DNA of 38,860 nucleotides from Brasilonema sp. CT11. Lineage in GTDB: Bacteria > Cyanobacteriota > Cyanobacteriia > Cyanobacteriales > Nostocaceae. The position numbers and the translations under genes were made by a program. The notes beneath the pieces were generated by a model. The model saw only the letters and a program-made list of their open reading frames with translations. It did not search any database and was not told the origin of the DNA. The stretch lies in NCBI RefSeq assembly GCF_017982655.1, contig NZ_JABXYX010000073.1, positions 1 to 38,860 on the forward strand. The letters run 5' to 3'. Shown here piece after piece: positions 17,539 through 26,807 of this stretch; the first letter of the stretch is position 1, and every line of letters begins with the position of its first letter.

Positions 17539-18546
17539 TTGCAATCTATAGGAGTTGTTGTCATCGGACGCAACGAAGGAAATCGTCTGCAAGCGTGTTT
17601 GCTATCAGTGATAGGAAAAGGAACAAGTGTAGTCTACGTTGATTCTGGCTCCACAGATGGAAGTGTACCACTGGCTCGCTCCCTTGGTGTCCATGTTATC
17701 GAACTTGATTTATCTATTCCGTTCACTGCAGCCCGTGCTAGGAATACAGGGTTTGAACATTTGTTGCAAATACAACCAGAATTAGAATTAGTCCAGTTTG
17801 TGGATGGAGACTGTCGGGTTGTAGAGGGATGGTTGGAACGTGCTATGGATGAATTAGTTGCTCAACCTGATGTTGTCGTGGTGTGTGGGCGGCGTCGAGA
17901 AGAATTTCCTACTAACTCTATTTATAACCGCTTGTGCGATATTGAGTGGAACACCCCAATAGGTGAAGCAAAAGCCTGTGGAGGTGACTCCATGATGAGA
18001 GCGATCGCATTCAAAAAGGTAGGAGGGTTCAATCCAACATTAATTGCAGGAGAAGAACCAGAACTGTGTGTACGACTTCGTCAGGCTGGTGGCAAAATTT
18101 TACGTATCGATGCAGAAATGACATCACACGATGCCCAAATTACCCGTTTTCGTCAGTGGTGGAAACGAGAGATTCGCAATGGTCATGCTTATGCTGAGGG
18201 GGCTTGGCTACACGGTGGCAGTCCCGAACGCCATTGGGTGAGAGAAAGTTTAAGGAGTTGGTTATGGGGTTTGCTTTTGCCTGTGTTGACCCTTGCTAGT
18301 TTATTGCCAACTCGGGGATTGAGCATACTATTACTATTCATAGCTTATACTTTGTTAGGTTACAGAGTGTATCGACTGGCACGGTTTAAAGGGTTTGACA
18401 AAAAAGATGCTATTTTCTACGCCCTGTTTTGTGGTGTGTTAGAAAAATACCCGAAAGTATTGGGTCAAATCCAATTTCACATCAATAGATTGTTGAAACG
18501 ACAGCGCACCTTAGTGGAATACAAAAGCGCGCCTTCAGCCAGTTAA
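17539..18546 (+). CDS. GT2 glycosyltransferase, TTG start
   Basis: 335 residues. Translation most likely starts at TTG 17539: AGGAGGT (17526-17532) sits at the ideal distance and the second codons give the beta-strand IGVVVIGRNEGNRL of a GT-A fold. Further motifs are VVYVDSGSTDGS (31-42), VQFVDGDCRV with the D-G-D metal site (Asp89/Asp91), GGDSMMRAIAFKKVGGF (acceptor region) and GEEPELCVRL. C-terminal hydrophobic helices (~238-275) and an amphipathic basic tail would attach it to the membrane. It lies 38 bp after wzy. The donor is unknown; the general layout resembles rhamnosyl- or galactosyl-type GT2s, but specificity cannot be read. Confidence 0.9.
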   Translation: MQSIGVVVIGRNEGNRLQACLLSVIGKGTSVVYVDSGSTDGSVPLARSLGVHVIELDLSIPFTAARARNTGFEHLLQIQPELELVQFVDGDCRVVEGWLERAMDELVAQPDVVVVCGRRREEFPTNSIYNRLCDIEWNTPIGEAKACGGDSMMRAIAFKKVGGFNPTLIAGEEPELCVRLRQAGGKILRIDAEMTSHDAQITRFRQWWKREIRNGHAYAEGAWLHGGSPERHWVRESLRSWLWGLLLPVLTLASLLPTRGLSILLLFIAYTLLGYRVYRLARFKGFDKKDAIFYALFCGVLEKYPKVLGQIQFHINRLLKRQRTLVEYKSAPSAS

Positions 18547-18658
18547 AATAATCTCTATTTTGCCGTATATTGGTATCTATAGTTACGTGCAATTTTTAAC
18601 TATAATCATGGCAACACGATCTGATAAAACACTGTTTTTTTGAGTTAATACAGTATCA

Positions 18659-19711
18659 ATGGTCACAAAAGTAAAAGCAGCCGTCATTGGCACAGGGGCA
18701 ATCTCCAAAGAACATCTCACTTTTCTTTCCAAATCTGAACGCGCACATCTAGCGAGTGTTTGCGACCTTTCAAAAGTCTCTGCTAAATATGCAGCTCAAC
18801 GCTTCGGTGCAGACTCAGCTTACACCGATTACCGCCAGATGCTCGATGAGATCAAGCCTGACATTGTACATATTCTGACTCCGCCTCACACACACAAACG
18901 GATTGCCAAGGACTGCTTAGAAGCTGGTGTACACGTGTTCTGTGAGAAGCCTATTACACCGACTTACGATGAATTTAAAGAACTTTGGAGTTTTGCACAG
19001 TCTCACAATCGTTGGGTGATTGAAAACCAAAACTACTGTTTTAACGAACCAATCCTTGCAATTGAAAAATTAGTTGCAGATGGGACTCTGGGTGAAGTTC
19101 AGGAAGTTGAAGTCCGGATAGCGCTTCCAGTTCGCGATGGAGGAGTCTTTGCAGACGAAAATTTGCCTAATCCCATTCATAAAATGCCCGCAGGGGTTAT
19201 CCATGATTTCATGACACACTTGTGCTCAATGGTGGTGCGCTTCATACCAGATTTTGAGCGCGTTAGTGCTGTATGGAGTAATCATGGTGGTGGAGACTTG
19301 TTCCGGTATGATGACCTTGATGCGATCGTCATCGGAGGCTCAGCACATGCTCGAATTAGATTCAGCTGTCACACACTACCCAAGTCTTTTGCGGTTACAG
19401 TGCGAGGTTCAAAAGGCTATGCAGAAACTGATTTGTTTCAACCCCATCTGCGTTGTGTCATTCCTCGCTCTGGAGAGCTGCTATCTCCACTGATTAATCA
19501 TTTTGTGAATGGATGCGACTTCATTGGAGCATCATTCACGAACTTTCGTAACAAAATTATGCAAAAAACAGTTTATGAGGGTATTCATCGACTTTTAGAC
19601 AAAACCTACCAAGCAGTCATTGAAGGTAAAGCACCACCAATCAGTTTTGAAGAAATGGAGCGTACACATCACTTAATTAATGCCCTACTATTGGAGGCTA
19701 ATCGCGCATGA
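18659..19711 (+). CDS. Gfo/Idh/MocA-family NAD(P)-dependent sugar dehydrogenase
   Basis: 350 residues. The N-terminal Rossmann domain has AAVIGTGAISKEHL (7-20), PDIVHILTPPHTH (67-79) and VHVFCEKPIT (91-100) with the typical Glu96-Lys97-Pro98. The C-terminal alpha/beta domain carries the substrate site (around VIHDFMTHL, ~180-190). Such enzymes oxidise or reduce sugars or nucleotide sugars, for instance in 3-keto-sugar, aminosugar or dideoxysugar formation. The ATG of the next gene overlaps its stop (ATGA at 19708-19711), so the two are translationally coupled and probably act in one sugar-modifying pathway for the EPS. The exact substrate is not determinable. Confidence 0.9.
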   Translation: MVTKVKAAVIGTGAISKEHLTFLSKSERAHLASVCDLSKVSAKYAAQRFGADSAYTDYRQMLDEIKPDIVHILTPPHTHKRIAKDCLEAGVHVFCEKPITPTYDEFKELWSFAQSHNRWVIENQNYCFNEPILAIEKLVADGTLGEVQEVEVRIALPVRDGGVFADENLPNPIHKMPAGVIHDFMTHLCSMVVRFIPDFERVSAVWSNHGGGDLFRYDDLDAIVIGGSAHARIRFSCHTLPKSFAVTVRGSKGYAETDLFQPHLRCVIPRSGELLSPLINHFVNGCDFIGASFTNFRNKIMQKTVYEGIHRLLDKTYQAVIEGKAPPISFEEMERTHHLINALLLEANRA

Positions 19712-20754
19712 AATTACTAATAACAGGTGCGTCCGGTTTTCTCGGACAATATGTTGTTGCCCAAGCACTGCGACAAGGACATAAAGTACGTGCAGTTGTG
19801 CGACCATCTAGTGATGAAAAGCGCCTAGCATGGCACAATCACCCAAGTGTAGAGCTTATCCGTATCGATTTGCGATCGCCCAATGGTATTGTTGATGCAG
19901 TCCGGGGTGCAGACGCAGTCATCCATTTGGCAGCAGCCAAAGAAGGCGACTTTTACACACGATTTGCTGGCACAGTCATCGCCACCGAAAACTTGCTCAA
20001 TGCCATGATTTCAGCTAATGTGCTGCGGTTGGTTGATATTAGCACTTTCTCGGTATACGATTATCTTCGCACAACCTCTGGCACAACAATCACTGAAGAT
20101 ACACTCGTAGAGTGCGATCCTCTAGAACGGGATGAATACGCCCAAACCAAGCTTCTTCAAGAAGAACTTGTTCGCGAATTTGAGCAAGAACACAATGCAC
20201 AGGTGACAATTGTTCGTCCAGGATTGGTTTATGGACGAGATAACCTCTGGAGTACCCTGCTTGGAGGAAAATTAAGTGGCAATTTGTGGTTGCGAATCGG
20301 CGCTTATGCAACGATGCCATTGACATATGTCGAGAATTGTGCAGATGCGATTGTCAGCGCAGTGGAACGTGAAGAGGCTATTGGTCAAACTTTGAATATT
20401 ATTGATGACGACTTGCCCACCCAGAGAGCCTATGTCAAGGAACTCGCGAAACGCAAATACTCTTTGCCCCGGATGATTCGGATCAATTGGACATTGATGC
20501 GGGCGATCGCCTGGATCTTCTGGTTCTACAACAAAAAAGTGCTGAATGGGCAAGCAAAGCTACCTGGCATATTCAACCCAATCATACTGGATGCTCGGTT
20601 TAAGTTATTTAGCTACAGTAATGCCCGTGCCAAAAAAGTTTTGAACTGGAACCCCAGATATTCACTAGACACTGCACTTGACCGCAGTTTTAGCAATGCC
20701 GAATTGTTACAGGTATCGCAGCCGACACCCTCGTTGCAACCTTTAGGAAGCTGA
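19708..20754 (+). CDS. Extended SDR (NAD-dependent sugar epimerase/dehydratase family)
   Basis: 348 residues; GGAGG at 19693-19697 supports the ATG at 19708. The Rossmann motif is ITGASGFLGQYV with Gly7/10/13, then VIHLAAAKEGD (71-81), DISTFSVYD (110-118) and the YAQTK catalytic Tyr144/Lys148, followed by IVRPGLVYG and MPLTYVENCADAIV. This is an extended short-chain dehydrogenase acting on nucleotide sugars (4-epimerase, 4-reductase or dehydratase). Its coupling with the dehydrogenase gene and a GT4 gene that begins 5 bp later suggests a module that makes and transfers one modified sugar. The reaction type is uncertain. Confidence 0.9.
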   Translation: MKLLITGASGFLGQYVVAQALRQGHKVRAVVRPSSDEKRLAWHNHPSVELIRIDLRSPNGIVDAVRGADAVIHLAAAKEGDFYTRFAGTVIATENLLNAMISANVLRLVDISTFSVYDYLRTTSGTTITEDTLVECDPLERDEYAQTKLLQEELVREFEQEHNAQVTIVRPGLVYGRDNLWSTLLGGKLSGNLWLRIGAYATMPLTYVENCADAIVSAVEREEAIGQTLNIIDDDLPTQRAYVKELAKRKYSLPRMIRINWTLMRAIAWIFWFYNKKVLNGQAKLPGIFNPIILDARFKLFSYSNARAKKVLNWNPRYSLDTALDRSFSNAELLQVSQPTPSLQPLGS

Positions 20755-20759
20755 ATTCC

Positions 20760-22073
20760 ATGCGTATAGCTTACCTAACTGGTGAGTATCCCAGAGCAAC
20801 AGATACTTTCATTCAGCGAGAAGTCATAACCCTGCGAGAAATGGGGGTGGACGTCCACACATTCTCTGTTCGCCGAACAGGGGATGAACATATAGTGGGA
20901 GAAGAACAGAAGTTAGAGCGCGATCGCACTTTCTACATTCTTCCCCCCAATTTCATCAACGTACTGCTAGCGCACCTCAGTTTACTTTTTGCTTCCCCGA
21001 AAAAATACTTGCAAGCAATCAAGCTCGCATTCTCAACCAGCCAACCTGGATTGCGAGGTGCATTATATCAATTCTTCTACTTTTTGGAAGCAGGCATTCT
21101 AGCCAAACAAATCAAACAAAGGGAAATTGTACATCTACACAACCACATTGTAGAAGCTAGCGGTACCGTTGCCATGATCGCCGCCGAAATGGGCGGTTTT
21201 ACATATAGCTTCACCTTGCACGGTCCCTACATCTTCTTCCGTCCACATCAATGGCGACTTGATGAGAAAATCAAGCGATCGCTGTTTGTTTGTTGTATCA
21301 GTCACTACGCTCGCAGTCAAGCAATGATATTTGCACCCATCGATAAGTGGAATCGAATGCATATCATTCATTGTGGTGTTGATCCAGCTTTATTCGATGT
21401 CGTTTCTCACAACGACTCAGGAAAACGCTTGCTTTTTGTCGGACGACTGGCTGCAGCCAAAGGTTTGCCTATTTTACTTGAAAGCTTGGTCACGTTGAGG
21501 CGGTTGCATCCAGATATATCATTAACAGTTGTAGGTGATGGTCCAGACCGTCAAAATTTAGAACTTTTGACAACTCAGTTGGGATTAAATCAGAATGTCA
21601 ATTTCGTCGGCTATAAATCCCAAACTGAAGTACGCAATTACTTTCAGCAAACAGATATTTTCGTAATGTCCAGCTTTGCTGAAGGAATACCAGTTGTATT
21701 AATGGAAGCAATGGCTGCTGGTGTACCAGTCGTCGCCACCCAGATTGCAGGCGTCAGTGAGTTGGTAGAAGATGCTGTGAATGGGTATCTTGTTCCACCA
21801 GGGGACACTGTTTCCTTGACAAAATGCATCGAAAAATTACTGAATGATGAAAAACTTCGAGCAGCATTTGGTACAGCAGGTCGAACAAAAATAAAAAAAG
21901 ACTTTAACATACACCATGAAGTCGCACGGCTGCATCACTTAATGACTAGCGCCTTGGAAGGAAAAGTAGAATCTATTCGTCCTGATGAGCAACAAAAGCA
22001 AGTTTTTCTGAACGAATATCAAATCGTCACAACCTCTGGTTACGAATCTACTAACCGTCCGGAAAAAGCGTAG
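20760..22073 (+). CDS. GT4 glycosyltransferase
   Basis: 437 residues, starting 5 bp after the SDR stop; AGGA at 20744-20747 can serve as the ribosome site. GT-B fold: N-terminal IAYLTGEYPRATDTFIQREV (3-22), typical of exopolysaccharide GT4s, and VHLHNHIVEASGTVAM; C-terminal RLLFVGRLAAAKGLPILLESL, LTVVGDGPDRQNLE, NVNFVGYKSQTEVRNYF and SFAEGIPVVLMEAMAAGVPVVAT with a canonical E-x7-E pair (Glu308/Glu316) for the nucleotide-sugar donor. It is cytoplasmic or membrane-peripheral. It probably adds the sugar modified by the two preceding enzymes to the lipid-linked repeat unit; this link is inferred from the tight spacing. Confidence 0.93.
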   Translation: MRIAYLTGEYPRATDTFIQREVITLREMGVDVHTFSVRRTGDEHIVGEEQKLERDRTFYILPPNFINVLLAHLSLLFASPKKYLQAIKLAFSTSQPGLRGALYQFFYFLEAGILAKQIKQREIVHLHNHIVEASGTVAMIAAEMGGFTYSFTLHGPYIFFRPHQWRLDEKIKRSLFVCCISHYARSQAMIFAPIDKWNRMHIIHCGVDPALFDVVSHNDSGKRLLFVGRLAAAKGLPILLESLVTLRRLHPDISLTVVGDGPDRQNLELLTTQLGLNQNVNFVGYKSQTEVRNYFQQTDIFVMSSFAEGIPVVLMEAMAAGVPVVATQIAGVSELVEDAVNGYLVPPGDTVSLTKCIEKLLNDEKLRAAFGTAGRTKIKKDFNIHHEVARLHHLMTSALEGKVESIRPDEQQKQVFLNEYQIVTTSGYESTNRPEKA

Positions 22074-22116
22074 CCCTAATATCATCCAAAAAATATTTCC
22101 CAATGCTTTTGTAGAA

Positions 22117-23250
22117 ATGAACCCCAACGCCTCATCAACAACTTCAACAACTTCACTACCTAAGCCCAAAGAGCATTTCTATTTCCTTGATGCGCTACGC
22201 GGTATTGCAGCTTTATGGGTAGTTTTATTTCATGCTCCTTTAGATGAGCGTATTGCCTTATTAACCAGCTCCTTGCCCCACTGGCTTGTAGTTGTCGTCT
22301 TTGAGTGGGGTGGCTTAGGTGTAGCCATCTTCTTTGTCCTCAGTGGTTTTGTGATTGCGCACTCGCTACGTGAGGCAAAGATCGACTTAGCCTACTTTGG
22401 GCGTTTCAATTTGCGTCGTTTTGCCCGACTTACTCCACCCTATTACGTCTCAATTGTCGTTGCTCTAGCTTTTGCATTCCTATCTTCCCATGTCAAAGGT
22501 GAGGCGTTTGCGCCAGGAAAGGAGCCTTTATCTTTCCCGAGATTGCTGACACATCTATTCTATTTACAAGATATTTTTCGACTTCCACATATCAACGAAG
22601 TTTACTGGACATTGTGTATAGAAGTACAGTTCTATTTCATCTTTTGTGCACTCTTAGGATTAGCACAGTGGCTTAATTCTTCGTGGAATTTACGTTATGC
22701 TCGATCAGTTGTATTTGTCCCTGCTGCTGTCCTTGCCGCTCTTTTTCCTATAGGTCTGCTTGGAGATAATAGCAGACCTTTTTTCTTTTTGCCGTTATGG
22801 TACGGATTTTTGCTAGGGGTGTTTGCTTACTGGTCATGGCGTGATAAGTTGAAGCCTATCTTCTTTTACTCTTATTCAGCACTGTTGTTGACTGCTGGAG
22901 TGGTAAAATCAACACAATTTACTATTGGGTGTGTGATTGTCGCCGTACTCATACTCGAAGTCGCACGAGCCAATCGCATGCAAGTTTGGTTAAAGTGGCG
23001 AGGGCTACAATTTCTCGGTCATATTTCCTACAGTCTGTATCTGACCCATAGTGCTATCTACGGAGCAGCATTTTTCCTGGGTATTAAGCTGCTTCACAAT
23101 AGCGCTTTTAGCCAAGCATTTTGCTTATTACTAGGAATCATTGCTAGTGTTGGCTTCGCCGCCCTTATGTGGGAATTGGTAGAAAAACCATCCATCCACT
23201 TGAGCCAAAAGGTCAAGCTTGTAAAGAAGAAGGGCGTTATTCGTGTATGA
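22117..23250 (+). CDS. OafA/YrhL-type membrane acyltransferase (acyltransferase 3)
   Basis: 377 residues with about ten membrane helices. The family signature FYFLDALRGIAALWVVLFHA (21-40) carries Asp25, Arg28 and His39. Later motifs are GVAIFFVLSGFVIAHSL, FNLRRFARLTPPYYVSI and INEVYWTLCIEVQFYFIF (the W-T-L-x-x-E segment), plus FLGHISYSLYLTHSAIY near residues 302-318. These enzymes move acetyl or similar groups across the inner membrane onto sugars of surface polysaccharides. Within this operon it would O-acylate the EPS, complementing the cytoplasmic hexapeptide acetyltransferase at 12892. The acceptor sugar is not known. Confidence 0.92.
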   Translation: MNPNASSTTSTTSLPKPKEHFYFLDALRGIAALWVVLFHAPLDERIALLTSSLPHWLVVVVFEWGGLGVAIFFVLSGFVIAHSLREAKIDLAYFGRFNLRRFARLTPPYYVSIVVALAFAFLSSHVKGEAFAPGKEPLSFPRLLTHLFYLQDIFRLPHINEVYWTLCIEVQFYFIFCALLGLAQWLNSSWNLRYARSVVFVPAAVLAALFPIGLLGDNSRPFFFLPLWYGFLLGVFAYWSWRDKLKPIFFYSYSALLLTAGVVKSTQFTIGCVIVAVLILEVARANRMQVWLKWRGLQFLGHISYSLYLTHSAIYGAAFFLGIKLLHNSAFSQAFCLLLGIIASVGFAALMWELVEKPSIHLSQKVKLVKKKGVIRV

Positions 23251-23336
23251 AGTTAAAGTAGCCATACTATATTATCAGAAAGTGCATCACTCGCTCTATA
23301 AGAACTACAAATAATACCTAAAATGTTTCATAAATT

Positions 23337-24689
23337 ATGACATCTCTAAAAAAGCTTGCTATCCGTGGTGCAATCTGGACAATTATTGGTTTTGGAGGGA
23401 TTCAAATCCTACGGTTTGGGAATAATTTGATTCTAACTCGCTTGCTTAAACCAGAAATTTTTGGTTTGATGGCTTTAGTCACAACCCTAAGAGTTGGTCT
23501 TGAGTTATTCTCAGACGTTGGTATTGCTCAAAATATAATTAATAGTAAACGAGGTGATGAACCTGCTTTTTTAAATACTGCTTGGACTATACAAGTTATT
23601 CGTGGTGTTGTCATTTGGATTGTTTGTTTACTTGTTAGCTTTCCAATGGCAAATTTCTACAATGATCAACGCTTATTGTGGCTGATTCCTATCAGTTTAT
23701 TATACGCAATTTTTGATGGATTTAGCTGTACTAGCCAACATACTCTTCATCGCCGGATGGAATTAGGTAAACTTGCTGTGTATGACCTATTATTGCAAGC
23801 AAGTTTTTTGTCTACCTTATGTATCTTGGTTTGGCGCTATCCAACTGTCTGGTCTTTAGCTGTTGGGATGGTGATAGGAGCAATATACAAACTAGTTAGC
23901 AGCTATTGGTTAATACCAAAATACTCCAATCGCTTTGCATGGGAGCCAGAAGCTGTTAAAGAAATTCTATCCTTTGGCAAGTGGATGTTCATTGCATCAG
24001 GACTGATGTTTGCAGCTGAACAATCCGATCGCCTGGTTTTGGGTAAAATCCTGTCACTTGAAATGCTAGGCGTTTATACAGTAGCCTATACCCTAGCAAG
24101 CATACCCCGAGAAGTTATTAAACAACTTAGCTATAAAGTCATTTTTCCTACAATTTCCCAACAAGCTGATTTACCAAGGTCAAGTTTGCAAGCAAAAATT
24201 ATCCGTCAACGGTGGGTGATTCTAATAGGGTGTGCAATTATACTAGCGAGCTTGGTTACTGTTGGTGATTTAATTGTCACTGTACTGTATGACAAAAGGT
24301 ATGCTGCAGCTACTTGGATGATGCCAATTTTGTGCAGTGGCATCTGGTTTTCTCTGCTGTTTTACACTATTAGCCCTGCTCTATTGGCAATTAGCAAGCC
24401 CTTATATTCAGCTCAGAGTAATTTTGCTCGATTTGGAATAATTACTCTAGGTGTACCTCTGGCATTTTACAGTTTTGGCGAGCTGGGGGCAATTATCGTC
24501 ATTGCACTCAGCGATTTGCCTTTGTACATAGTCAATCTTTATGGACTTTGGCGGGAAAAACTTACTTGTTTTGCTCAAGATATTCAAACTACCGCATTTT
24601 TTATAGCTATACTTACTTTATTTTTAGTCATTCGGAATTATTTGGGGTTTGGTTTACCAATTCAAACACTGCTTGGGGGCCATTTATAA
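23337..24689 (+). CDS. Wzx-type lipopolysaccharide/EPS flippase
   Basis: 450 residues, about twelve to fourteen hydrophobic helices. The N-terminal GAIWTIIGFGGIQILRFGNNLILTRLL is the usual first helix of the polysaccharide biosynthesis (MurJ/Wzx-like, PST) family. It continues with LKPEIFGLMALV, SDVGIAQNII, FGKWMFIASGLMFAAEQSDRLVLGKIL and LGVYTVAYTLASIP. It would flip the lipid-linked repeat unit to the periplasm for Wzy. It is the last gene of the compact EPS run; a weak AT hairpin (24693-24709) after the stop is the only terminator-like feature. The start has no clear Shine-Dalgarno. Confidence 0.92.
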   Translation: MTSLKKLAIRGAIWTIIGFGGIQILRFGNNLILTRLLKPEIFGLMALVTTLRVGLELFSDVGIAQNIINSKRGDEPAFLNTAWTIQVIRGVVIWIVCLLVSFPMANFYNDQRLLWLIPISLLYAIFDGFSCTSQHTLHRRMELGKLAVYDLLLQASFLSTLCILVWRYPTVWSLAVGMVIGAIYKLVSSYWLIPKYSNRFAWEPEAVKEILSFGKWMFIASGLMFAAEQSDRLVLGKILSLEMLGVYTVAYTLASIPREVIKQLSYKVIFPTISQQADLPRSSLQAKIIRQRWVILIGCAIILASLVTVGDLIVTVLYDKRYAAATWMMPILCSGIWFSLLFYTISPALLAISKPLYSAQSNFARFGIITLGVPLAFYSFGELGAIIVIALSDLPLYIVNLYGLWREKLTCFAQDIQTTAFFIAILTLFLVIRNYLGFGLPIQTLLGGHL

Positions 24690-25286
24690 AGTAAATCTTT
24701 AAAAGATTTTGTAGGTTGGAAAGTGCCTGTTTCGAGGACTCTACCCAACAAATCTACTAAGTAGGTAGGTATGATTAAACCGAACTATATTAACTTATGT
24801 AAAGCGCCATAAACATTTTAAAAATAGGCTTTTAAGCAATTTACATTTCTTAATCTAGTTGTGTTTTTTAGCGCCCACTTAGTTAAATGTTGAGTTCCAC
24901 TTGGTTCCACTCAACCTACAAACTCTTGATGTTTACTTTATAAATGAGAATCTTTGGTAAAGACAAAAGTTAATATCTTGATTAGAGAATCAAACAGCAG
25001 TATCCTTAGCAATCAACTACGTTCTTTGCCAATGTGGCAGGCAACTTCACTAGCGATAAGCCCGCTTGCTTTAGCTTGTGCGTATCGCAGCAGTGGATGT
25101 GGAGCCACAAAATTTGTGTACTAGTAAACAATTCTTGGCAGATTATATCTTGGTCATCAGGAAAGACTGAATATGATCGTAAGCGTTTAAAAAGTTTTGA
25201 GCGCAAGCTCTTGCCACTTAACATAGTTTATCGGTTAACAATCGTGTTGCAGTGTTAATATCCAGCAAATATCCCTGAATCATGAG
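24690..25286. other. Repeat-bearing gene-free spacer
   Basis: Holds short dispersed-repeat pieces: TTTGTAGGTTG (24708-24718) and its complement (24912-24922) bracket about 215 bp, and TAAGTAGGTAGG at ~24759 faces CCCACTTAGTTA at ~24872. Both could be ends of degenerate MITEs. The left copy of the 38-bp inverted repeat is at 25052-25089. Small open frames here are translations of repeats and are not called. Confidence 0.4.
25052..25089. repeat. 38-bp repeat, left copy (inverted relative to 26808-26845)
   Basis: The exact reverse complement of 26808-26845 over all 38 bases; core GCGATAAGCCCGCTTGC and ends GCGATA/TATCGC. It lies about 200 bp upstream of the GT4 gene. It looks like a member of a dispersed cyanobacterial repeat family and could pair with the other copy. 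Confidence 0.8.
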
Positions 25287-26405
25287 ATGAACGTCTTGAA
25301 ATACCACATAGCTTTATGCCCTTCATGTGATTTAGAAGCGATCGCCCGAAATGCCCAAGCAGGAAAAAATCCCAGGCATGCAATATGGGATTTGACTCAG
25401 CTTTTGGGGGCAACCATTCATCAACCAGCAGGTGAGTCAGTGCTACCCATAGATAGAATGCGTGCAAGGATTATTGGTCGTCCTGAACACTGGGCTTTAG
25501 CACGCAAGTTATCTTCACAGCTTCAAGAGGATGATGTTATATATTGCACTGGTGAAGTCATAGGCTTTCCAATTGCCGCACTTTGCGGTGCTAGACAGAA
25601 GCGACCCAAAATTATTGTTTCTGTTCACAACTCTAATCGACCACGAAGTAGTCTAGCATTGAACTTGTTTCAACTAGCAAACCGAATTGATTTATTTGTC
25701 ACAACCACCCCTAATCAGGCTGAATTCCTTGGTCACTACCTGCGCTTAAGTGAAAACCGAGTCTATTTATTACCTTCAGTATCTACAGACCTATTATTTT
25801 TCACACCAGGACCGGTTTCAGCAAACAAGTCGCGTCCAATTATTGGTAGTGGAGGTTTGGAGAAACGGGACTATGCAACTCTAGCTGATGCCACTAAAGA
25901 CTTAGATGTCGATGTGAAGATTTGTGCTTATTCACCCAGCACAAGAGCACCAAGAGGAGCATTTCCAAAAGTCACACCAAGTAACATGTCGTTTCGCTTT
26001 TACGAGTGGTGCGAGTTATTGCAGCTTTACCGGGATTCTGACATAGTTGTTTTAAGCCTTCTTGAGAATAATTTTAATGCTGGACTCACCACTGTGTTTG
26101 AAGCGATGGCTTGTCGGCGACCTGTAATCATCACTCGCTCACCAGGAATGATTAGTGATCTGATTGATTCAGGTGTTGCTATTGGTGTAAATCCTCATGA
26201 TCCAATAGGGCTCAAGCGAGCAATCCAGGATCTTTTAAACAATCCTCAAAAAGCTGAAATGTTGGCTCACCGAGGTTATGAACTGGTACATAACCAACAC
26301 AATCATGATAAGTATGTTCAAGTTTTGGGGACAAAATTTCTTTCTAAATTTGGAGAGAGAAAAAACTTCTCAGGTTCCTTAAGGGAAATTGAACATTCTA
26401 AATGA
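25287..26405 (+). CDS. GT4-like glycosyltransferase set between inverted repeats
   Basis: 372 residues. GT-B type: the N-terminal domain includes DVIYCTGEVIGFPIAAL and PKIIVSVHNSNRP; the C-terminal domain has RPIIGSGGLEKRDYATLADATK (the usual GG-x-x-x-R-D loop), SFRFYEWCELLQLYRDSDIVVLSLLENNFNAGLTTVFEAMACRRPVI. The first glutamate of the E-x7-E pair is replaced (NAGLTTVFE), as in some GT4 subgroups. It is separated from the wzx gene by 600 bp of repeats and has no obvious operon partner downstream, so it may be transcribed alone. It probably still serves polysaccharide synthesis. Exact 38-bp inverted repeats flank it on both sides. Confidence 0.86.
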   Translation: MNVLKYHIALCPSCDLEAIARNAQAGKNPRHAIWDLTQLLGATIHQPAGESVLPIDRMRARIIGRPEHWALARKLSSQLQEDDVIYCTGEVIGFPIAALCGARQKRPKIIVSVHNSNRPRSSLALNLFQLANRIDLFVTTTPNQAEFLGHYLRLSENRVYLLPSVSTDLLFFTPGPVSANKSRPIIGSGGLEKRDYATLADATKDLDVDVKICAYSPSTRAPRGAFPKVTPSNMSFRFYEWCELLQLYRDSDIVVLSLLENNFNAGLTTVFEAMACRRPVIITRSPGMISDLIDSGVAIGVNPHDPIGLKRAIQDLLNNPQKAEMLAHRGYELVHNQHNHDKYVQVLGTKFLSKFGERKNFSGSLREIEHSK

Positions 26406-26689
26406 TGAATTCAAAATAATTAATCGCCATATCTTCCTGGGCTTGATTAATAAGGTACGCCATTATGAATGATTTGTGAACTTTGTAAAGTAGGTGGCTC
26501 TAAGTAGGTAGGCACAAAAAAAGAACTACATAATAAAATATACAGTGGTCTAAACCATTGCGATTGCAGCTGATGATGGCTACTTAGGGCATATTTTCCA
26601 TTAGGAAACTCCAAAAAATAAATTATCCAGTTTCTGGACTCAAAACGATTTTTCCTCTCCCTGCAAGGAGTGCTCCAGTGCTCCCTACC

Positions 26690-26722
26690 CTCCAAGCAAT
26701 GGGATGTTTTTTTATTTGGAAA
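26690..26722. repeat. 33-bp imperfect direct repeat, copy 1 (copy 2 at 26762-26794)
   Basis: CTCCAAGC[AG]ATGGGATG followed by a T-run and ATTTGGAA occurs twice 72 bp apart, differing at one base and in T-run length (7 versus 8). The origin is unknown; it may be a duplicated small element. Confidence 0.7.
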
Positions 26723-26807
26723 TCGTTTCATCGTCGCCTTCATCGCAGCCCCCCCCATAGACTCCAAGCGATGGGATGTTTTTTTTATTTGGAAGTCCCT
26801 TAGAGAA

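Noticed and set aside
25006-25258. Small overlapping open frames on both strands
   Set aside because: Their common peptide DKPACFSLCVS arises from the 38-bp repeat and appears again near 26840; not genes.
5488-26405. Heterocyst envelope polysaccharide (hep) island
   Set aside because: General gene types overlap, but no hepA-type ABC exporter or other hep-specific gene is seen; called a generic EPS locus instead.
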